64,000 bases of DNA from Marinomonas sargassi (GTDB lineage Bacteria; Pseudomonadota; Gammaproteobacteria; Pseudomonadales; Marinomonadaceae): NCBI RefSeq assembly GCF_025716875.1, contig NZ_JAOVZB010000005.1, forward strand, positions 62,001-126,000, written 5' to 3'. Of the stretch, positions 16,728 to 26,056 are shown piece by piece. Under the pieces are notes generated by a model. That model was not told the origin of the DNA, did no database searches, and worked only from the letters and a program-made list of their open reading frames with translations. The position numbers and the translations under genes are program-made. Within the stretch, counting starts at the first letter, position 1; every line of letters starts with the position of its first letter.

Positions 16728-18041
16728 TTAATGCCCCAAATACCCTTTCATCTCTTCCTCAGGAACCATCCCTCCCCCAGTCCCCCAAACCAGATGAACT
16801 GCATTTGCCATTTTTTCTTCATTTAAAGCATGATGCTGGAGGTATGCCGCATCCTTCAAAACATGTACTGGCCCCACTATGCCAGCTAAGGCCGAAGGCT
16901 CAAGAGCTAAGCCTTCCAATGCATGGAGCTCTTTTAAGTGGTGGAGCATCTTGTCATCTGAGATGGTGTAAAAGCCATCTAACAGGTGTTCCATGGCTCG
17001 ACCAACAAAACCAGAAGCTCGGCCTACCGCCAAGCCATCTGCGACTGTTAGGTTATCTATGCCGATGTCTTGCACCGATACCTGATCATGCAGACCTGTA
17101 TGAACGCCTAGCAACATACAAGGGGAATGGGTTGGCTCGGCAAAAATACAATGCACATGGTCACCAAAGGCTAGCTTTAAACCAAAAGCCACCCCCCCAG
17201 GTGCACCGCCCACTCCGCAGGGGAGGTAAACGAATAAGGGATGTTCTTCATCCACTTGAATATTGCGTTCGATAAACTGCTTCTTCACCCTTTCGCCTGC
17301 AACGGCATAACCCAAGAAAAGTGTTTTTGAGTTTTCATCGTCAATAAAGAAACAGGTGGGATCTTGCTCTGCTTGGCGTCGCCCTTGCTCTACCGCCACA
17401 CTGTAATCTTGCTGGTATTCAACAACATTTACCCCACAGGCACGCAGCTTATCTTTTTTCCACTGGCGGGCATCCGCTGACATATGCACAGACACTTGAA
17501 AACCGAGTTTGGCGCTCATAATGCCGATGGATAAGCCAAGATTACCAGTGGAACCAACCGCTACTTTGTATTGGGAAAAGAAGGTTTTAAAAGAACTTTG
17601 AAATAAAATACTGTAATCATCGGATTCGGAAAGTAGCCCAGCTTCCAGAGCGAGTTTTTCTGCATGGGTCAGCACTTCATATATGCCGCCTCGAGCTTTT
17701 ATCGAACCTGCTATTGGTAAGTGACTGTCTTTTTTGAGTAACAGTTGACCTGAAATTTGAACCTTATATTGCTGCTCTAATGCCACTTTTATATTAGGTA
17801 AAGGCACAATATCTGATTCAATGATGCCTTTGGTAGCTGCTGTCTCAGGAAAGGCTTCAACGAGGTAAGGGGCAAAGCGCTCTAGCCTATCGCTTGCATC
17901 TTGCACATCTGACTTATCTAACCCCACATAATCTAAAGCTTCGTCTAATGGCTTAACATTAGGGTTAAACCAACTCACTTCTTGCAGGGCAGATATTTTT
18001 TTTACTAGAGGAAAGGCTTTCAGATCATTTAATAACGTCAT
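16728..18041 (-). CDS. dsdA: D-serine ammonia-lyase (D-serine dehydratase)
   Basis: 437 residues, fold-type II PLP enzyme converting D-serine to pyruvate and ammonia. The PLP lysine lies in [11 protein letters not shown] (Lys115, Lys118 in E. coli), the phosphate-binding loop is [10 protein letters not shown], and the C-terminal WGTGGGMVP is characteristic. Full length for the family. No dsdX permease or dsdC regulator is adjacent, so it stands alone as a detoxifying or catabolic enzyme. It is preceded by its own 59-base leader before the GNAT gene upstream. Confidence 0.95.
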   Translation of the reverse strand: MTLLNDLKAFPLVKKISALQEVSWFNPNVKPLDEALDYVGLDKSDVQDASDRLERFAPYLVEAFPETAATKGIIESDIVPLPNIKVALEQQYKVQISGQLLLKKDSHLPIAGSIKARGGIYEVLTHAEKLALEAGLLSESDDYSILFQSSFKTFFSQYKVAVGSTGNLGLSIGIMSAKLGFQVSVHMSADARQWKKDKLRACGVNVVEYQQDYSVAVEQGRRQAEQDPTCFFIDDENSKTLFLGYAVAGERVKKQFIERNIQVDEEHPLFVYLPCGVGGAPGGVAFGLKLAFGDHVHCIFAEPTHSPCMLLGVHTGLHDQVSVQDIGIDNLTVADGLAVGRASGFVGRAMEHLLDGFYTISDDKMLHHLKELHALEGLALEPSALAGIVGPVHVLKDAAYLQHHALNEEKMANAVHLVWGTGGGMVPEEEMKGYLGH

Positions 18042-18100
18042 TAATGTCTCATTTCTCTTAATTTAAGTTACCCATTCTCATGCAAAAGCCATGCGCGATG

Positions 18101-18835
18101 CTAGTCAGGTATGGCCTTATTTTTCATATAGCTCTTAATAAGAAACTGTGAAGAGAAGCCTAAACTTTCGTACAAAGGCTGCCCAGAAGCTGATGCTTGT
18201 AATACGAGGTAACGCCCGCCCCACCCAGCACTCTCTTTGATGAGTTGATTCATCATATACTTAGCAATGCCCTTCCCTTGATATGTTTGCTTCACTCCCA
18301 TTTGATGCACACCAATATACTCACCTGTCTTGAGTAAAAGCGCACAGGCGACAGCTTTATTATCTTGATAACCTAACAATATACGTGCATCAATGTCATC
18401 CAACAAAGTCTCTACCGCTTTCAAGCTAACCTTATACTGGAAAGCGTCACTGGCGATTCCACACCATTCTTTTAGATTTACCTTTGTATTAACAGACACG
18501 ATTTCAAAGTTAGCTCGTTGCTCATCAGACAATTCGATTTCTCGTAAATCTTTATACATAGCCATTTGTTGTAAAGTACAGTGATAACCAAGAGAAACTA
18601 GTTTCTTCTCCAGCTCTTCCAGAGCTTCACATGGCCATATAGGTAAGATGGCATGAGATGAGATGTTGTCCAGCCAAGCCATTCCATTTTCAGCTGGGGC
18701 TGAATCTCGATTAAACCAGCAGCGGTGCGGCCAATCATGATGGATATTCAATCCCCTATATTCAATCAGGGACACAGCCCCATACTTAGTCCATAAACCT
18801 TTTAAGTTCGCGATATTTGCTTCATCAATGGTCAT
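18101..18835 (-). CDS. GNAT-family N-acetyltransferase
   Basis: 244 residues. The C-terminal half is a GNAT domain with IGVHQMGVKQTYQGKGIAKY (QGKGIA loop) and YLVLQASASGQPLYESLGF. The N-terminal half (about 1-110) is less conserved. The ATG at 18835 is chosen because GGGAG lies 8 bases ahead; it overlaps the end of the transporter gene by 11 bases, so the two are translationally coupled. Third gene of the nitroreductase-transporter-GNAT unit. Substrate unknown; it may modify the same compound class that the transporter moves. Confidence 0.82.
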   Translation of the reverse strand: MTIDEANIANLKGLWTKYGAVSLIEYRGLNIHHDWPHRCWFNRDSAPAENGMAWLDNISSHAILPIWPCEALEELEKKLVSLGYHCTLQQMAMYKDLREIELSDEQRANFEIVSVNTKVNLKEWCGIASDAFQYKVSLKAVETLLDDIDARILLGYQDNKAVACALLLKTGEYIGVHQMGVKQTYQGKGIAKYMMNQLIKESAGWGGRYLVLQASASGQPLYESLGFSSQFLIKSYMKNKAIPD

Positions 18836-19283
18836 GGCCGACTCCCGAATTAAGCAACACAACACCAATAATCAATGCCATAACTCCCAAGCTTTTTATC
18901 CCATCTATAGGCTTTTGAGGTAAATCAAACCAACCAAAGTGACTAGCAACCACTGCCATTATCAATTGCCCACACAGAGAATAAGACATGAGTGTTCCCA
19001 CTCCCATTTTAGGGATGAGGTAATACATGGTTCCTATACCTACAGCGCATAATATACCGCCTGAAAACAATAAATATGCAGGTACAGAAAACACTTCATT
19101 AAAAGTAGGCCACCGGTGGACAGACACTAAAAAAGTTGAAAACATGCACAAAAAGGCCACTAAAAAAGCGATTGAAGTACCTAATAATGGGTTTTTCAAT
19201 AAAAACCCAAGTTGAGCATTTAGAGTGCCTTGAACAGCAATAATGACGCCGGCAGATACGGCTAAAAATGGAAAAATGTTCAT
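18825..19283 (-). CDS. DMT-type small transporter (DUF606/YdcZ family)
   Basis: 152 residues with five hydrophobic segments. The start FPFLAVSAGVIIAVQGTLNAQLG is typical of DUF606, where VQG..NA.LG recurs in every member; the second half ends with LGVMALIIGVVLLNSG. These are half-size relatives of the drug/metabolite superfamily. The start abuts the nitroreductase stop and the end overlaps the GNAT gene, so it is the middle gene of a tight operon. Substrate unknown. Confidence 0.85.
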   Translation of the reverse strand: MNIFPFLAVSAGVIIAVQGTLNAQLGFLLKNPLLGTSIAFLVAFLCMFSTFLVSVHRWPTFNEVFSVPAYLLFSGGILCAVGIGTMYYLIPKMGVGTLMSYSLCGQLIMAVVASHFGWFDLPQKPIDGIKSLGVMALIIGVVLLNSGVGHDH

Positions 19284-19913
19284 CTATATTTCCTCCACAA
19301 GATCAATAAAGCTCTTTCGTATCTTGGGTTGAAGCATTTTCACATCATCAGGATCTCGACGACCAATAGGACAAATAAAAGCAGTGGTTAGACCTCGCTC
19401 TTTAAGCCCTAGAACCTCATCATAGGCATGCGGATCAATCCCCGTCATTGGACAAGTATCAATTTTCATCATCGCGGCACAGGTTAATAAATTGCCTAAA
19501 GCAATATACGCCTGTTGAATGGCCCATTCTTGACGCTGCTGATTCGATTTAACACGCAAGGCCCCTTTCATATGCTCTGAAAAGTTAGCGAGCTTACTTG
19601 AAGTTTGCCTAGTTTTAGATGCATGCTGAGTAATATATTGGTCAACAATATGGTCACCGATATCTGTAGGGACAGCAAAAACAATCAAATGAGAGCTTTC
19701 AACAACCTGCTCTTGATTAAACGAATTCGGCAATAACTGGCTTCTTAATGCTTCATCTTTCACTAGCAGTAAACGATAGGGTTGCAGGCCATAGGAAGAA
19801 GCACTCAGCCGTGCTAATTTTAATAACTCCCGAACTTCTTCATTGGGAAGAACTTCCCGAGAAAATTTCTTTACGGCATAGCGCCATTTTAATGCTTCAA
19901 ATAAATCCATCAT
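19284..19913 (-). CDS. Nitroreductase-family NAD(P)H oxidoreductase
   Basis: 209 residues of the FMN nitroreductase family. Key segments: KWRYAVKKFSRE (FMN phosphate site), LARLSASSYGLQPYRLL, QAYIALGNLLTCAAMMKIDTCPMTG and the C-terminal RRDPDDV. It resembles NfsB/YfkO-type enzymes that reduce nitro compounds or quinones with two electrons. Leads an operon with a small transporter and a GNAT; GGAGAAGT precedes the ATG. A Crp-family regulator lies 98 bases upstream on the same strand and an inverted repeat lies in the gap. Confidence 0.88.
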   Translation of the reverse strand: MMDLFEALKWRYAVKKFSREVLPNEEVRELLKLARLSASSYGLQPYRLLLVKDEALRSQLLPNSFNQEQVVESSHLIVFAVPTDIGDHIVDQYITQHASKTRQTSSKLANFSEHMKGALRVKSNQQRQEWAIQQAYIALGNLLTCAAMMKIDTCPMTGIDPHAYDEVLGLKERGLTTAFICPIGRRDPDDVKMLQPKIRKSFIDLVEEI

Positions 19914-19931
19914 ACTTCTCCATACGAATTA

Positions 19932-19955
19932 ACCTGTCAGCAAGCACTGTCAGGT
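19932..19955. promoter_or_regulatory. Inverted repeat ahead of the nitroreductase operon
   Basis: ACCTGTCAG (19932-19940) and CTGTCAGGT (19947-19955) form 9-base arms with one mismatch and a 6-base spacer, 19-42 bases before the start codon. It could be an operator, perhaps for the adjacent Crp-family protein, though it is not the TGTGA-N6-TCACA site. Confidence 0.4.
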
Positions 19956-20011
19956 GATGGAGAAGAGAATAATCAACGCGACATTCATCGACATTTACAT
20001 AGGTTGATAAT

Positions 20012-20632
20012 TTATAGTTTTTTACGAATTCGGCTAAGTTGGGTGGGCGTAATACCAAGGTGGGATGCAATATGGTACTGGGGAATACGTGATTCTAACT
20101 CAGGGTATTCAGCAAGAAAACGTAAATACCTCGATGTTGCATTCTCTTGCACTATCTCAATTTCTCGACGCTCTTTTTCTAGCAGCCAGTTCTTTTCCAA
20201 ATACGCAATTTGAAAAAGCTTAAGATCCTCTTTTTCCAATAGTAATTGGCGAAACGCCGCAAATTCTATTTCAATTATTTGGCTTTTTTCAATCGCCTCA
20301 ATGGCTAAAAAAGAAGGCGAAGAGGTTAATAAGGATGTCATCGACCCTGGGAACATACCTTCACAAAAGAAAATTTTATTATATTCATTGCCTTTATCGT
20401 CACAAATAAAGCATCGAAAAAGCCCCTGATATACATAAGAAAAAGAATTAGGAACATCACCCATTTTATAAAGGAATGAAAGTTTATCTAGCTCTCGATA
20501 ATGACAAAACTGTTTAAGTTCATTCCAAGTGTCATCACTAATAACAGCATAAGACTCTAATGATTTACGCAATGCAATAAAAGCGTCCTGATGACTCAAC
20601 ATGATACTCATAATTCCTAAAACACTGTCCAT
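20012..20632 (-). CDS. Crp/Fnr-family transcriptional regulator
   Basis: 206 residues: a cyclic-nucleotide-binding-like beta-roll (about 20-140, with FLYKMGDVPNSFSYVYQGLFRCF and GSMTSLLTSSPS) joined by a long helix to a winged-helix HTH (HIASHLGITPTQLSRIRKKL at the very end). The nucleotide pocket residues of Crp are not obviously kept, and no Cys cluster of Fnr type is present, so the signal is unknown; the group resembles the short PrfA/Crp-like regulators next to oxidoreductases. In-frame ATGs at 20611 and 20602 are alternatives; an AGGA lies just ahead of them. Likely controls the nitroreductase operon. Confidence 0.82.
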   Translation of the reverse strand: MDSVLGIMSIMLSHQDAFIALRKSLESYAVISDDTWNELKQFCHYRELDKLSFLYKMGDVPNSFSYVYQGLFRCFICDDKGNEYNKIFFCEGMFPGSMTSLLTSSPSFLAIEAIEKSQIIEIEFAAFRQLLLEKEDLKLFQIAYLEKNWLLEKERREIEIVQENATSRYLRFLAEYPELESRIPQYHIASHLGITPTQLSRIRKKL

Positions 20633-20812
20633 GTAAAATAAACAGTCATTATACTTTTGCTTTATAGAACACTCACTCTACCACTCTTTCAAAACCTATA
20701 GAAAATAGATTTCGCATTTGTTTCTTATTGTTCGTTAGGAGCCATCATCTTTTGGCAGTACTGTATTCCTTAACAGGAAACATTATGTATCAAACTCCAC
20801 TAAGGGAAAGAC

Positions 20813-21463
20813 ATGAGTAGTTTAAAAGCACAAACCGAAGCCAAAGTCGCCGAGACACGAAAAGCAAAGCCTGAATTTATGCAGAAGATTGATGACCTGA
20901 TGGCTGAAGCAAAAGCTTTCCAACAGGGCGGTCAAGCTATAGCTATTGATCAAAATGCTCCAAATTTCACTTTGCCGAATGCCGAAAGGAAAGCCGTATC
21001 TTTAGCTGAACTTTTAGGGAAAGGTTCGGTTGTCGTGACATTCTATCGTGGTAGCTGGTGCCCATACTGCAACCTTCAGCTAAAAGCATTGCACAATCGT
21101 TTAAGTGAGATTCACGAACTAGGTGCTGAGCTTGTCGCTATTAGCCCTGAGGTACCAGATGATTCCCTAACTAAAACCGACATTGCCACAATGGGCTTTG
21201 AAGTACTTTCAGACCAAGGAGCCAGTGTTGCGTCTGAGTATGGTATCGCTTGGGAAGTGCCAGAAGTGCTACTAGAGCATATGAAGGTAGATAGAAACTT
21301 GGATCTTGCTGTAGTCAATAATGGCAACGGTACCATACTCCCCATACCTGCGACTTTTGTGATTAACCGTAAGGGAAAAGTGGTATGGCGCTATGTTGAT
21401 GTGGACTATAGAACTCGTTCAGAACCCGAAGACATCATTAATGCGTTAAAAGCACTCGCGTAG
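20813..21463 (+). CDS. Peroxiredoxin-like AhpC/TSA-family protein
   Basis: 216 residues, thioredoxin fold. An N-terminal helix (1-40) precedes the redoxin core; the redox motif GSWCPYCN gives a CxxC pair instead of the single peroxidatic Cys plus Thr of typical peroxiredoxins, and AISPEVPDDS and the cis-Pro loop LPIPATFVINRKGKVVWRYVD follow. Probably a thiol peroxidase or disulfide reductase in the cytoplasm; no signal peptide. AGGGAAAGAC precedes the ATG. Transcribed away from the Crp-family gene across a 180-base divergent gap. Confidence 0.85.
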   Translation: MSSLKAQTEAKVAETRKAKPEFMQKIDDLMAEAKAFQQGGQAIAIDQNAPNFTLPNAERKAVSLAELLGKGSVVVTFYRGSWCPYCNLQLKALHNRLSEIHELGAELVAISPEVPDDSLTKTDIATMGFEVLSDQGASVASEYGIAWEVPEVLLEHMKVDRNLDLAVVNNGNGTILPIPATFVINRKGKVVWRYVDVDYRTRSEPEDIINALKALA

Positions 21464-21474
21464 CTCACGTGACT

Positions 21475-21517
21475 TCAAAAAATGAGATAGTTCTGCATGA
21501 ACCAGCACTATCTCATT
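21475..21517. terminator. Bidirectional terminator between peroxiredoxin gene and lgt
   Basis: Perfect 11-base stem (AATGAGATAGT at 21481-21491, ACTATCTCATT at 21507-21517). On the minus strand it continues as TTTTTTG, a good T-run 12 bases past the lgt stop; on the plus strand the following sequence is only moderately T-rich. Confidence 0.85.
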
Positions 21518-21528
21518 CCACTCTTTAT

Positions 21529-22326
21529 TTAATTCTTGGGCATAACTTTCATTTTAAAGCCTACGTATACTAGTGCTGCACCCGCAATAATCATAGGTAG
21601 TGAAAGTAGTTGACCTTGAGTAAGCCAACCAAAAGCCAAGTAACCAATATGAGCATCAGGTTGCCTTACAAACTCAACTAATACTCGGAAAATACCGTAG
21701 CAAGCTAAAAACATTCCCGATACACAGTAGCGTGGTTTCGATTTCTGTGAGAAGAACCAAAGGATGGTGAAAAGCACCACACCTTCTAAAGCAAATTGAT
21801 AAAGCTGTGATGGATGCCTAGCAAGCTGATATGGATCATTCGGGAAAACCATTGCCCAAGATACATCCGTTGGTTTACCCCATAATTCGCCACCGATAAA
21901 GTTACCAATGCGCCCTGCACCTAAGCCAACAGGAACGAAAGGCGCGAGAAAGTCCGTCACATCCACAAGGTGTTTGTTATAACGGCGAGCAAACAAATAC
22001 ATGGCGGCAATCACACCCAGCAAACCACCATGGAAAGACATGCCGCCTTCCCAAATTCTTACCATAATGACGGGGTTAGCGAGAAACTCTGAGAATTGAT
22101 AGAAGAGCACATAACCGATACGCCCCCCAAGTACGACGCCCATGGCACCATAAAAAATAGCGTCACTGACCATTTCCGGCGTCCACAAACCATTGGATAG
22201 TTTTGCTCGATAAAGGCCTAATAAATACGCTCCGCCAAAACCAAGTAAATACATTATGCCGTACCAATGCACGGAAATTGGCCCCAAAGAAATCGCAATA
22301 GGATCAATATCTGGATAAGAAATCAT
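21529..22326 (-). CDS. lgt: Prolipoprotein diacylglyceryl transferase
   Basis: 265 residues, seven-segment inner-membrane enzyme that transfers diacylglycerol from phosphatidylglycerol to the lipobox cysteine of prolipoproteins. The Lgt signature GLGAGRIGNFIGGELWG is intact, as are IHWYGIMYLLGF near the N-terminus and HPSQLYQFALEG. Third gene of the rppH-ptsP-lgt unit, 40 bases after ptsP; E. coli has thyA next, here replaced by a terminator. It would process the lipoproteins encoded elsewhere in this window. Confidence 0.97.
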   Translation of the reverse strand: MISYPDIDPIAISLGPISVHWYGIMYLLGFGGAYLLGLYRAKLSNGLWTPEMVSDAIFYGAMGVVLGGRIGYVLFYQFSEFLANPVIMVRIWEGGMSFHGGLLGVIAAMYLFARRYNKHLVDVTDFLAPFVPVGLGAGRIGNFIGGELWGKPTDVSWAMVFPNDPYQLARHPSQLYQFALEGVVLFTILWFFSQKSKPRYCVSGMFLACYGIFRVLVEFVRQPDAHIGYLAFGWLTQGQLLSLPMIIAGAALVYVGFKMKVMPKN

Positions 22327-22366
22327 ATGAAAAAATAAACCTCAGAAGGTGCTTATTAGGTAGGAG

Positions 22367-24652
22367 TTACTCAATTGTGGTTTTACTTGGACGAATCAAA
22401 CGTTCAACATTGGCTTCTCGCATCAATCGCGTCATAGTCTGTGTGACCGCTTCCGCATGCGGTAGTTCCATCACTTCGCTGAGCATATCTTGTGCCTGTG
22501 CCATAGTAATATTACGAATCACTGCTTTTACTTTGGGTAAGCTGGTGGCACTCATAGAAAGCACATCATAGCCCATCGCCATTAGTAATATGGCTGACAT
22601 AGGATCACCCGCCATCTCACCACACACACTTAAGCCGACACCTTCATCGCGCACTTGATCAACAATGCTGTATAAAGCGCGTAATACCGCAGGATGATGA
22701 GAACTGTATAAACTCGCAACTCGAGGGTTATTCCGGTCAACGGCCAATAGGTATTGTGTTAAGTCATTACTACCAACCGATAAAAAGTCCACCAGCGACG
22801 CCAGCTCTTTGGCTTGGTACACAGCCGCAGGGACTTCTATCATCACCCCTACGCGAGGCATTTTGACGTTATAACCTTCTTCTTTCACTTCAGCGAAAGC
22901 ACGACGAATTAATGCCAAAGCCTCTTCTACTTCTGCTGCATTCGAGATCATAGGCAACATGATCTTTAAGTTATGCAGATCAGCGCTGGCTTTTATCATG
23001 GCTCGAATTTGTGCCATAAAGATTTCTAGGTGATCCAAGGTGACTCGGATACCACGCCAACCTAAGAAAGGATTGGCTTCTTCAATGGGGAAGTAAGGTA
23101 GGGCTTTATCACCACCAATATCTAGCGTTCGCACTGTCACAGGAGCAGGAGCGAACCCCTCTAGCTGTAAGCGATAAATTTGTACCTGCTCTGCTTCGGT
23201 CGGGAATCGATCTCGAACCATGAAAGGTACTTCGGTTCGATACAAGCCTATGCCTTCTGCACCACGATCCAAGGAGCGACCAATATCGGCGGATAATCCC
23301 GTATTAACATACAGGTTCAAACGGTGGCCGTCTTTTGTCTCACAAGGTAGATCTTTTAAGGTTTCATATTGCTTCTCTAACTGGCGTTCTTCATTGACCA
23401 CCTGTTGGAAGTTTTCTTTTAAATTATCAGATGGATAGGTAAATACCTGTCCTAGATAGCCATCAAGAATAAGCTCAACTTTATCTAACTGTGCATAGGG
23501 TAAGTCTAGTACTCCCATCACAGTCGGAATGCCCATAGCTCGGGCTAAAATCGCAACGTGAGAGTTACCTGAACCCTTAACCGAAACCAAGCCTTTGATA
23601 TTATGGATTGGTATTTCACCCAACATTGAGGCTGTGAGTTCTTCGCCAATGATGATAGAAGGCTCACTAAAGCGCTCTTTGATTTTAGGACCTTTCTCTT
23701 GCAGGTGGGACAAGATACGACAACCAAGGTCTCGTAAATCTGTCGCCCGTTCACGCAAGTAGGAATCATCCATGGCATTAAATTGCTTAACATGGGCTTG
23801 TATGACTTGTCTTAACGCCCCTTGAGCCCATTGACCATCGTTAATTTTACGGACAATCTCACCAGCAATGGAATCGTCATCGAGTATTTTAAGATAGACG
23901 TCAAAAAGACCTTTTTCATCTTCAGAGACATGCTCGCTAATACGATCTGATGCTAAACGAATATCCGTACGTACGGCTTCCAGTGCTTGATAAAAATCAC
24001 TGATCTCGGTCTCTGGAGTATCTGTTGTTCGATCAGGAATAACATTCAGATCTGCTGGAGGAAATACCACGACACCGCGACCAATCGCGACACCTGAGCT
24101 ACCCGGAACCCCTTTGTAACGAACATCCGCCGCCATTTTCTCTTGATCAGCGCTGATACTATTAATCGCGCCTGTGGCTTCTGCGTGAGCAATAACTCCG
24201 GCTAATTGGGCGGATAAGGTAATCAGAAAAGCTTCTTCACCTTCATCAAAACGGCGTTGCTCTTCGTGCTGGACAACGAGCACCCCGAGTATTTGACGAT
24301 GGTGGATTATAGGCACACCTAGGAAGGAGCGGAAACGTTCTTCCCCTGTCCCTTCTAGGTAACAATAGGATGGATGGGCTTGGGCATTTTCAAGGTTAAC
24401 AGGCTCTGCTCTTCGACCAACAAGGCCGACAAGGCCTTCATCTTCTTTTAAGCTAACACTACCAGCTGCAGTGGAGTGAAGACCGCGGGTTGCCATCAGC
24501 ACATATTCTGATGTCAGATTGTCGACCAAGTAAATAGAGCAGACTTCGGTTCGCATAGCACGACGTACACGACGCACAATAATGTCTAATGCCGCTGGCA
24601 ATGACTGAGCGTCTGTTACTTCTTGTGTTATTTGTCTTAACAAACCTAGCAT
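22367..24652 (-). CDS. ptsP: Phosphoenolpyruvate-protein phosphotransferase EI-Ntr
   Basis: 761 residues: N-terminal GAF domain (about 15-155, with EVCSIYLVD and GEERFRSFLGVP), then enzyme I N-domain with the phospho-histidine in GSGNSHVAILARAMGIP, then the PEP-binding barrel (GAEGIGLYRTEVPFM, SVGSNDLTQYLLAVDRNNP, VCGEMAGDP). It starts the nitrogen-related PTS relay to NPr and EIIA-Ntr, which tunes potassium and nitrogen responses. AGGG sits 5 bases before ATG, and the gene follows rppH after 15 bases. Confidence 0.96.
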   Translation of the reverse strand: MLGLLRQITQEVTDAQSLPAALDIIVRRVRRAMRTEVCSIYLVDNLTSEYVLMATRGLHSTAAGSVSLKEDEGLVGLVGRRAEPVNLENAQAHPSYCYLEGTGEERFRSFLGVPIIHHRQILGVLVVQHEEQRRFDEGEEAFLITLSAQLAGVIAHAEATGAINSISADQEKMAADVRYKGVPGSSGVAIGRGVVVFPPADLNVIPDRTTDTPETEISDFYQALEAVRTDIRLASDRISEHVSEDEKGLFDVYLKILDDDSIAGEIVRKINDGQWAQGALRQVIQAHVKQFNAMDDSYLRERATDLRDLGCRILSHLQEKGPKIKERFSEPSIIIGEELTASMLGEIPIHNIKGLVSVKGSGNSHVAILARAMGIPTVMGVLDLPYAQLDKVELILDGYLGQVFTYPSDNLKENFQQVVNEERQLEKQYETLKDLPCETKDGHRLNLYVNTGLSADIGRSLDRGAEGIGLYRTEVPFMVRDRFPTEAEQVQIYRLQLEGFAPAPVTVRTLDIGGDKALPYFPIEEANPFLGWRGIRVTLDHLEIFMAQIRAMIKASADLHNLKIMLPMISNAAEVEEALALIRRAFAEVKEEGYNVKMPRVGVMIEVPAAVYQAKELASLVDFLSVGSNDLTQYLLAVDRNNPRVASLYSSHHPAVLRALYSIVDQVRDEGVGLSVCGEMAGDPMSAILLMAMGYDVLSMSATSLPKVKAVIRNITMAQAQDMLSEVMELPHAEAVTQTMTRLMREANVERLIRPSKTTIE

Positions 24653-24667
24653 AAATACCCTATTCGC

Positions 24668-25177
24668 TTATTTCTCTAAGTGACTTGTCCCTTGCTTCTC
24701 CAATTGCCTGTGGGCAACCCTAGTTAACTCTTTCAACGCTCTTCTATAAACATCTTTTTTAAACGCGACAACTTGACCAAGTGGGTACCAATAACTCACC
24801 CAACGCCAGCCATCAAATTCAGGGCAATCTGTTCCATCAACACACACTGCCGCATCTGGGCAACGAATAGACAAAAGAAACCACTTTTGCTTTTGTCCAA
24901 TGCATAACGGTTTACTGTTATGCCTCAACATGCGTTTCGGAAGACGATAACGCAACCAACCACTTGTTTTTCCTACGATTTCTACCTGTTCAGGTTCTAG
25001 CCCTACTTCTTCTTTGAGTTCTCGAAATAATGCTTCTTCAGGTGTTTCGTTGGGTTTAATTCCCCCTTGAGGAAATTGCCACGCGTTTTGTCCAACACGT
25101 CGCGCCCACAAAAGTTGGCCACGCTCATTCATCAGTATGATGCCCACATTCGGCCTATATCCGTCTGCATCAATCAC
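24668..25177 (-). CDS. rppH: RNA pyrophosphohydrolase
   Basis: 169 residues, Nudix fold. Removes pyrophosphate from the 5' end of mRNA and so triggers RNase E decay. The Nudix box [20 protein letters not shown] is intact, and [20 protein letters not shown] and [10 protein letters not shown] are RppH-specific. The start is GTG, with AAGGTG 8 bases upstream. First gene of the rppH-ptsP-lgt unit and divergent from a HAD phosphatase gene, the arrangement usual in pseudomonads and relatives. Confidence 0.96.
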   Translation of the reverse strand: MIDADGYRPNVGIILMNERGQLLWARRVGQNAWQFPQGGIKPNETPEEALFRELKEEVGLEPEQVEIVGKTSGWLRYRLPKRMLRHNSKPLCIGQKQKWFLLSIRCPDAAVCVDGTDCPEFDGWRWVSYWYPLGQVVAFKKDVYRRALKELTRVAHRQLEKQGTSHLEK

Positions 25178-25311
25178 GAGCTATCACCTTCTAATATAAG
25201 AATAAATTCCTTTCATTGTTCCATAATTCCCCCATTCACACAATTAAGACGGCTGTTATTTATTATTGCCAACGTTATACTTGCCATACATTGAAGAATT
25301 GAGGACAAACA

Positions 25312-25968
25312 GTGACTCTCGCAATATTTGATTTAGATGGTACTTTGCTAAGCGGTGACAGTGATTACACTTGGGGGCAGTTTCTTGTAGAGAAAGGTCT
25401 TGTAGACACACAAGTCTATAAAGAAGCCAATGATAAGTTCTTTTTACAATACCAAGCTGGCACCTTAGACATTCATGAATACCTTGCTTTCAGTCTCGCG
25501 CCTCTAAAAGCGTTTTCTCAAACAGAGCTAACGGAACTGCATAACAGCTTCATGGCTGAAAAAGTGCAACCTATGATGCTAGATAAAGCCGCTAAATTAC
25601 TTCAGCACCACAAAGATCAAGGCCATTTCCTGTTGATGATCACAGCGACGAATCAATTCGTAACGGGACCCATTGGCGAACTATTAGGCATGGACCATAT
25701 TATTGCCCCAGTCCCAGAAGTGGTTGAAGGCCGCTATACAGGCAAAGTTGTTGGTATCCCTAGCTTCCAAGAAGGTAAAGTGACTCGTCTTAATGATTGG
25801 CTAGCAGAGACTGGGCATTCAATGGAAGGCAGCTATTTCTATAGCGACTCTCGTAACGATCTGCCTCTTCTAGAATTGGTCACTCACCCAATCGCAGTAG
25901 ATGCAGACGAGACCCTAACGAAAATTGCCCAAGAGCGAAATTGGCAACATATCTCATTACGAGATTAG
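25312..25968 (+). CDS. HAD-superfamily IB phosphatase (SerB-like)
   Basis: 218 residues. HAD motif I is FDLDGTLLSGDSDY at residues 6-19 with the nucleophile Asp7, motif II is the Thr in LMITATNQF, and motif III/IV is SYFYSDSRNDLPLLE. The alpha-helical cap of subclass IB (PSPase-like) lies between. Such proteins dephosphorylate phosphoserine or histidinol phosphate-like substrates; the exact one is unclear. It starts with GTG, with GAGGA 8 bases before it, and ends at a strong terminator. This gene is commonly found divergent from rppH. Confidence 0.87.
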   Translation: MTLAIFDLDGTLLSGDSDYTWGQFLVEKGLVDTQVYKEANDKFFLQYQAGTLDIHEYLAFSLAPLKAFSQTELTELHNSFMAEKVQPMMLDKAAKLLQHHKDQGHFLLMITATNQFVTGPIGELLGMDHIIAPVPEVVEGRYTGKVVGIPSFQEGKVTRLNDWLAETGHSMEGSYFYSDSRNDLPLLELVTHPIAVDADETLTKIAQERNWQHISLRD

Positions 25969-25994
25969 ATCTACTAGCCTTCCATTCGCCCAAT

Positions 25995-26025
25995 AAAAAA
26001 GCGCGCTATATAAGCGCGCTTTTTT
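25995..26025. terminator. Strong bidirectional terminator
   Basis: AAAAAAGCGCGC (25995-26006) pairs perfectly with GCGCGCTTTTTT (26014-26025) around a 7-base loop. It serves both the HAD gene (plus) and rlmI (minus), which converge here. Confidence 0.96.
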
Positions 26026-26056
26026 GTTCCAGCTCTGCTAAGCCTGAAAGAAAAGC

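Noticed and set aside
16616..17275. Long plus-strand open frame opposite the end of dsdA
   Set aside because: Proline-rich, no domain, and antisense to a clear full-length enzyme; begins inside a hairpin repeat.
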